DNA of 64,000 nt, taken from contig NZ_CP026951.1 in NCBI RefSeq assembly GCF_003065485.1, positions 1,240,001 to 1,304,000 on the forward strand. The letters are read 5' to 3'. The notes beneath the pieces are model-generated. The model saw only the letters and a list, made by a program, of their open reading frames with translations, was not told the DNA's origin and ran no database searches. Positions within the stretch are counted from its first letter, which is position 1. Each line of letters opens with the position of its first letter. Positions 61,214 to 64,000 of the stretch are shown here, piece after piece. A program made the translations under genes and the position numbers. This DNA is from Salinibacterium hongtaonis (lineage in GTDB: Bacteria > Actinomycetota > Actinomycetes > Actinomycetales > Microbacteriaceae).

Positions 61214-62920
61214 ATGAACTTCACCGCACCCATCCAGTTGCCTGGGCTGACCCTCGACCCCCTGTGGTACCGCCGATCGGTCTTCTACCAGGTGATGGTG
61301 CGCTCCTTCGTGGACAGCAACGGAGACGGGACCGGCGACCTCGCTGGGCTCATCTCGCGACTCGACTATTTGCAGTGGCTCGGAGTCGACGCGCTGTGGA
61401 TTCCGCCGTTCTTCACGTCACCGTTGCGCGATGGCGGCTACGACGTCGGGGACTACCGCTCGATCCTGCCGGAATTCGGCACGCTCGATGAGTTCAAAGA
61501 GCTAGTTACCAAGGCCCACGAACGCAATATGCGTGTCGTCATCGATCTCCCTCTCAACCACACCTCGGATGCGCACGAGTGGTTCCAGCAGTCGCGGAGC
61601 GACCCAGAGGGCCCGTTTGGCGACTTCTACGTGTGGAGCGACACGGACAAGAAGTACGAGAACATCCGCATCATCTTCACCGACACTGAGGAGTCGAACT
61701 GGGCGTTCGACTCCGAGCGTCGGCAGTTCTACTTTCACCGGTTCTTCTCCCACCAACCGGACCTCAACTACGACAACCCGGCAGTGCACGACGCGATCTT
61801 CGAGGTCGTGCGGTTCTGGCTCGATCTTGGTGTCGATGGATTCCGGCTCGATGCCATTCCCTATCTCTATGAATCCGACGAGGGCAACGGCGAAGGTGAG
61901 CCCCCGACGCACGAGTTCATCAAGCGGCTCCGCGCCATGGTCGACCGAGAGTTCCCCGGTCGAGTGATGATTGCCGAGGCGAACCAGTGGCCCCGCGAGG
62001 TCGCCGCATTCTTCGGAACAGAGGACGAGCCAGAATGCCATATGGCGTTTGACTTTCCCGTTATGCCTCGCATCTTCTATTCACTTCGTTCGCAGCAGGC
62101 GGGCGAACTGGTCCAGGTTCTCAGCGAGACGACCGACATTCCCGCCGGCGCGGGCTGGGGCGTGTTTTTGCGAAACCACGATGAGCTCACGCTCGAAATG
62201 GTTTCGGAGGAATACCGCCAGGCCATGTACGGCTGGTATGCCTACGACCCACGGATGCGAGTCAATGTGGGCATTCGTCGCAGGCTCGCGCCCCTGCTCG
62301 ATAACTCGCGCGATGAGCTCGAGCTCGCTCACGCTCTGCTCTTTTCGCTCCCCGGGAGCCCCTTCATCTATTACGGGGACGAAATAGGCATGGGCGACAA
62401 CATCTGGTTGCCAGACCGGGATGCCTCCCGCACGCCGATGCAATGGACCCCCGACCGCAATGCGGGCTTCTCCTCGGCCGACCCCGGCAAGCTTTATCTG
62501 CCCGTGGTGCAGTCGCTCGTCTATCACTACTCGCAAACCAACGTGGAGTCACAGCTCGCTCAATCGAGGTCGCTGCTGCACTGGGTGCGCAACGTCATCC
62601 ATGTGCGCAAGGCACATCCCGTCTTCGGTCTCGGCAGCCTGCAGATTGTCGACACTAACCACGAGTCGGTTCTTGCCTTCGTGCGGTCGTATCCCGGCTC
62701 GGGCACGCAGTTTGGCGATGCAGCAGAAGACGTTCTCTGTGTCTTCAGCTTCTCCCACAACCCGGTCTCGGTCACGATCACGGCGGAACAGTTGGCGGGT
62801 GCAAAGCTTGTGGATTTGTTCGGCGGTTCTGAATTCCCCACGGTGAACGACGACGGCTCGCTGACCCTGACTCTCGGCACGCAGGCGTTCTACTGGCTGC
62901 ACATCGAGTACCCGGCCTAG
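61214..62920 (+). CDS. treS: trehalose synthase (maltose alpha-D-glucosyltransferase)
   Basis: 568 residues, GH13. Interconverts maltose and trehalose. WYRRSVFYQVMVRSF, DGFRLDAIPYL with nucleophile Asp, MIAEANQW with Glu, and FLRNHDELTLEM with the third acid. The C-terminus is a beta-sandwich without a fused maltokinase. ATG at 61214 has AAAGGAG ahead. Confidence 0.93.
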   Translation: MNFTAPIQLPGLTLDPLWYRRSVFYQVMVRSFVDSNGDGTGDLAGLISRLDYLQWLGVDALWIPPFFTSPLRDGGYDVGDYRSILPEFGTLDEFKELVTKAHERNMRVVIDLPLNHTSDAHEWFQQSRSDPEGPFGDFYVWSDTDKKYENIRIIFTDTEESNWAFDSERRQFYFHRFFSHQPDLNYDNPAVHDAIFEVVRFWLDLGVDGFRLDAIPYLYESDEGNGEGEPPTHEFIKRLRAMVDREFPGRVMIAEANQWPREVAAFFGTEDEPECHMAFDFPVMPRIFYSLRSQQAGELVQVLSETTDIPAGAGWGVFLRNHDELTLEMVSEEYRQAMYGWYAYDPRMRVNVGIRRRLAPLLDNSRDELELAHALLFSLPGSPFIYYGDEIGMGDNIWLPDRDASRTPMQWTPDRNAGFSSADPGKLYLPVVQSLVYHYSQTNVESQLAQSRSLLHWVRNVIHVRKAHPVFGLGSLQIVDTNHESVLAFVRSYPGSGTQFGDAAEDVLCVFSFSHNPVSVTITAEQLAGAKLVDLFGGSEFPTVNDDGSLTLTLGTQAFYWLHIEYPA

Positions 62921-62960
62921 CCTCACGGATGGTGTCGTAGGCCGCCCCTAGAGTTGCAGT

Positions 62961-63650
62961 GTGAAGAAATCTTGGGGTGACATGCTCGGGGTCTTCGACC
63001 TTGAGACGACCGGAGTCGATATCGAGACGAGCCGCATCGTCTCCGCCCATGTCGGGGTCATCAACGACGCGGGGGCGAGCCTTGAGCATCACGCTTGGCT
63101 CGCGGATCCCGGGGTCGAGATTCCCGCGGGTGCAACTGCAGTTCATGGCATTACGACGGAGCGTGCTCGCGCAGAGGGCAGGCCAGCTGCCGAGGTCGTC
63201 GCGGAGATCGTAGCGACGCTTCGCGGGCTGCTGTTGCGTCAGATTCCCGTGACGATTTTCAACGCCCCCTACGATCTGTCGCTGCTCGAACGCGAGTGCC
63301 GACGCTATGGAATCGCACCGCTCGAGAACCCCTCCCCCATAATCGATCCGCTGGTGATCGACAAGGCGGTCGATCGCTACCGCCGGGGCAAGCGAACCCT
63401 TGAGGTCTCTGCTGGCCACTACGGCGTTTCTCTCACGGAGGCTCACGACGCTGCTGCGGATGCGATAGCTGCGGGACGGGTGGCCCAAGCGATCCTGCGC
63501 CGCTATCCGGAGGAACTCCCCCACTCCGCCGAGGCTCTCCATGAGGCTCAGGTCGCCTGGTTCGCGAGCCAGGCCGAGAGCTTTCAGGACTACATGCGTC
63601 GCACCAAGGATGCGTCGTTCAGCGCATCAACTCTCTGGCCACAACGGTAG
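62961..63650 (+). CDS. 3'-5' exonuclease, DnaQ (DEDD) type
   Basis: 229 residues. ExoI FDLETTGVD, VHGIT, ExoII FNAPYDLSLL, and ExoIII HDAAADAIA. The fold is that of DNA polymerase III epsilon-like exonucleases. It starts at GTG. A strong terminator follows. Confidence 0.92.
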   Translation: MKKSWGDMLGVFDLETTGVDIETSRIVSAHVGVINDAGASLEHHAWLADPGVEIPAGATAVHGITTERARAEGRPAAEVVAEIVATLRGLLLRQIPVTIFNAPYDLSLLERECRRYGIAPLENPSPIIDPLVIDKAVDRYRRGKRTLEVSAGHYGVSLTEAHDAAADAIAAGRVAQAILRRYPEELPHSAEALHEAQVAWFASQAESFQDYMRRTKDASFSASTLWPQR

Positions 63651-63671
63651 TTCTGCCGCTTTCGGACGCGT

Positions 63672-63706
63672 AAAAGGGCGGATGACCGAGGTCATCCGCC
63701 CTTTTT
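63672..63706. terminator. bidirectional terminator between exonuclease and rpmE2
   Basis: A 15-bp perfect stem (AAAAGGGCGGATGAC/GTCATCCGCCCTTTT) with a 4-nt loop, with A- and T-runs on both sides, serving the two convergent genes. Confidence 0.95.
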
Positions 63707-63735
63707 GCGGTGCCGGCGTGGCCGGCAGCCAATGC

Positions 63736-63987
63736 TTAGGAGCCGAAGCCCTTGTAACGGTTCTTGAACTTCTCGACGCGTCCTGCGGAGTCCATGATGC
63801 GCTGCTTGCCCGTGTAGAACGGGTGCGACTCGGAGGAGATTTCGACGTCGATAACGGGGTACGTGTTGCCGTCTTCCCACTCGATCGTCTTGTCGCTGCC
63901 GACAGTGGAGCGCGTCAGAAAAGTGGCGCCCGACGCGAGGTCACGAAAGACGATGGGTGCGTACTCGGGGTGAATGCCAGACTTCAT
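63736..63987 (-). CDS. rpmE2: 50S ribosomal protein L31 type B
   Basis: 83 residues starting [19 protein letters not shown]. It has no cysteines, so it is the zinc-free (C-minus, type B) form, which replaces zinc-binding L31 when zinc is scarce. An AAGGAATTACC ribosome binding site precedes the ATG. In actinobacteria this paralog is often under Zur control; the region upstream lies beyond the window. Confidence 0.96.
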   Translation of the reverse strand: MKSGIHPEYAPIVFRDLASGATFLTRSTVGSDKTIEWEDGNTYPVIDVEISSESHPFYTGKQRIMDSAGRVEKFKNRYKGFGS

Positions 63988-64000
63988 TGGTAATTCCTTG

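Noticed and set aside
59712-61217. 501-codon open frame on the plus strand
   Set aside because: It is antisense to the glycosyltransferase and alpha/beta hydrolase genes, which have clear family motifs. Its composition (Asp/Gly/Arg-rich) is typical of an antisense frame in GC-rich DNA.
1-64000. CRISPR arrays, insertion sequences, rRNA
   Set aside because: No regularly spaced repeats, transposase-like proteins or rRNA-like sequence were recognised on reading through.

Overview
This window looks like chromosomal DNA of a high-GC Gram-positive actinobacterium, most likely in the family Microbacteriaceae. The reasons are the strong GC bias at third codon positions, frequent GTG starts, and families typical of that group: a PadR regulator next to an AarF/ABC1 kinase, DUF808, DUF5997 next to an orphan LysR-type sensor domain, and a BMP-type purine/pyrimidine importer under a PucR regulator. 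The heme genes are of the coproporphyrin-dependent type with HemQ. Genus is not resolved. No rRNA, CRISPR array, insertion sequence, integrase or phage gene was seen.

Layout. 1-1894 is core sequence: the start of uppP (cut by the window edge), an M20 peptidase and tRNA-Leu(GAG). 1900-10500 is an accessory region with visibly lower GC, just beyond the tRNA. It holds a zinc-ribbon membrane protein with a secreted protein, and a cassette of a small secreted peptide and a lipoprotein divergent from a membrane adaptor, ABC ATPase and FtsX-like permease. It also has a pair of small divergent genes around a LexA-like SOS box, a 5'-truncated surface-protein gene and an unrecognised protein. 10500-16360 has padR-aarF, a relic of a GGDEF gene, DUF808 behind a short leaderless leader ORF, and a PucR regulator. 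16511-21830 is a nucleobase/nucleoside uptake operon ending in a deaminase that closely resembles yeast cytosine deaminase. 21944-41152 is mixed housekeeping and stress: APC permease, membrane GGDEF cyclase, CPBP protease, flavin/PLP-fold enzymes, a class II amidotransferase homolog whose usual Cys2 is Ser, a DesKR-like two-component system, an LCP ligase, a CopB-type copper ATPase, an M28 peptidase and several small conserved families.

41190-50920 is an almost complete heme biosynthesis locus. hemA reads rightward; hemE, the coproporphyrinogen oxidase gene, hemQ, the ferrochelatase gene, hemC, hemD, hemB and hemL read leftward with very tight spacing, so the route runs from glutamyl-tRNA to heme b by the coproporphyrin branch. 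50943-63987 has a DEAD/DEAH-like helicase, a GlsB-type protein, an SGNH hydrolase, a fatty-acid desaturase with an AT-rich palindromic promoter region, a DacA-type carboxypeptidase, a SpoU methyltransferase, a sirtuin, a phosphatase, a GT4 glycosyltransferase, an alpha/beta hydrolase, trehalose synthase, a DEDD exonuclease and ribosomal protein L31 type B.

The best candidate for an undescribed system is the divergent cassette at 4125-7952: a secreted peptide of about 90 mature residues with two cysteines, a coupled lipoprotein, and a three-part ABC exporter with a peptidoglycan-binding-like adaptor. The peptide-export/self-protection role is inferred from gene context alone.
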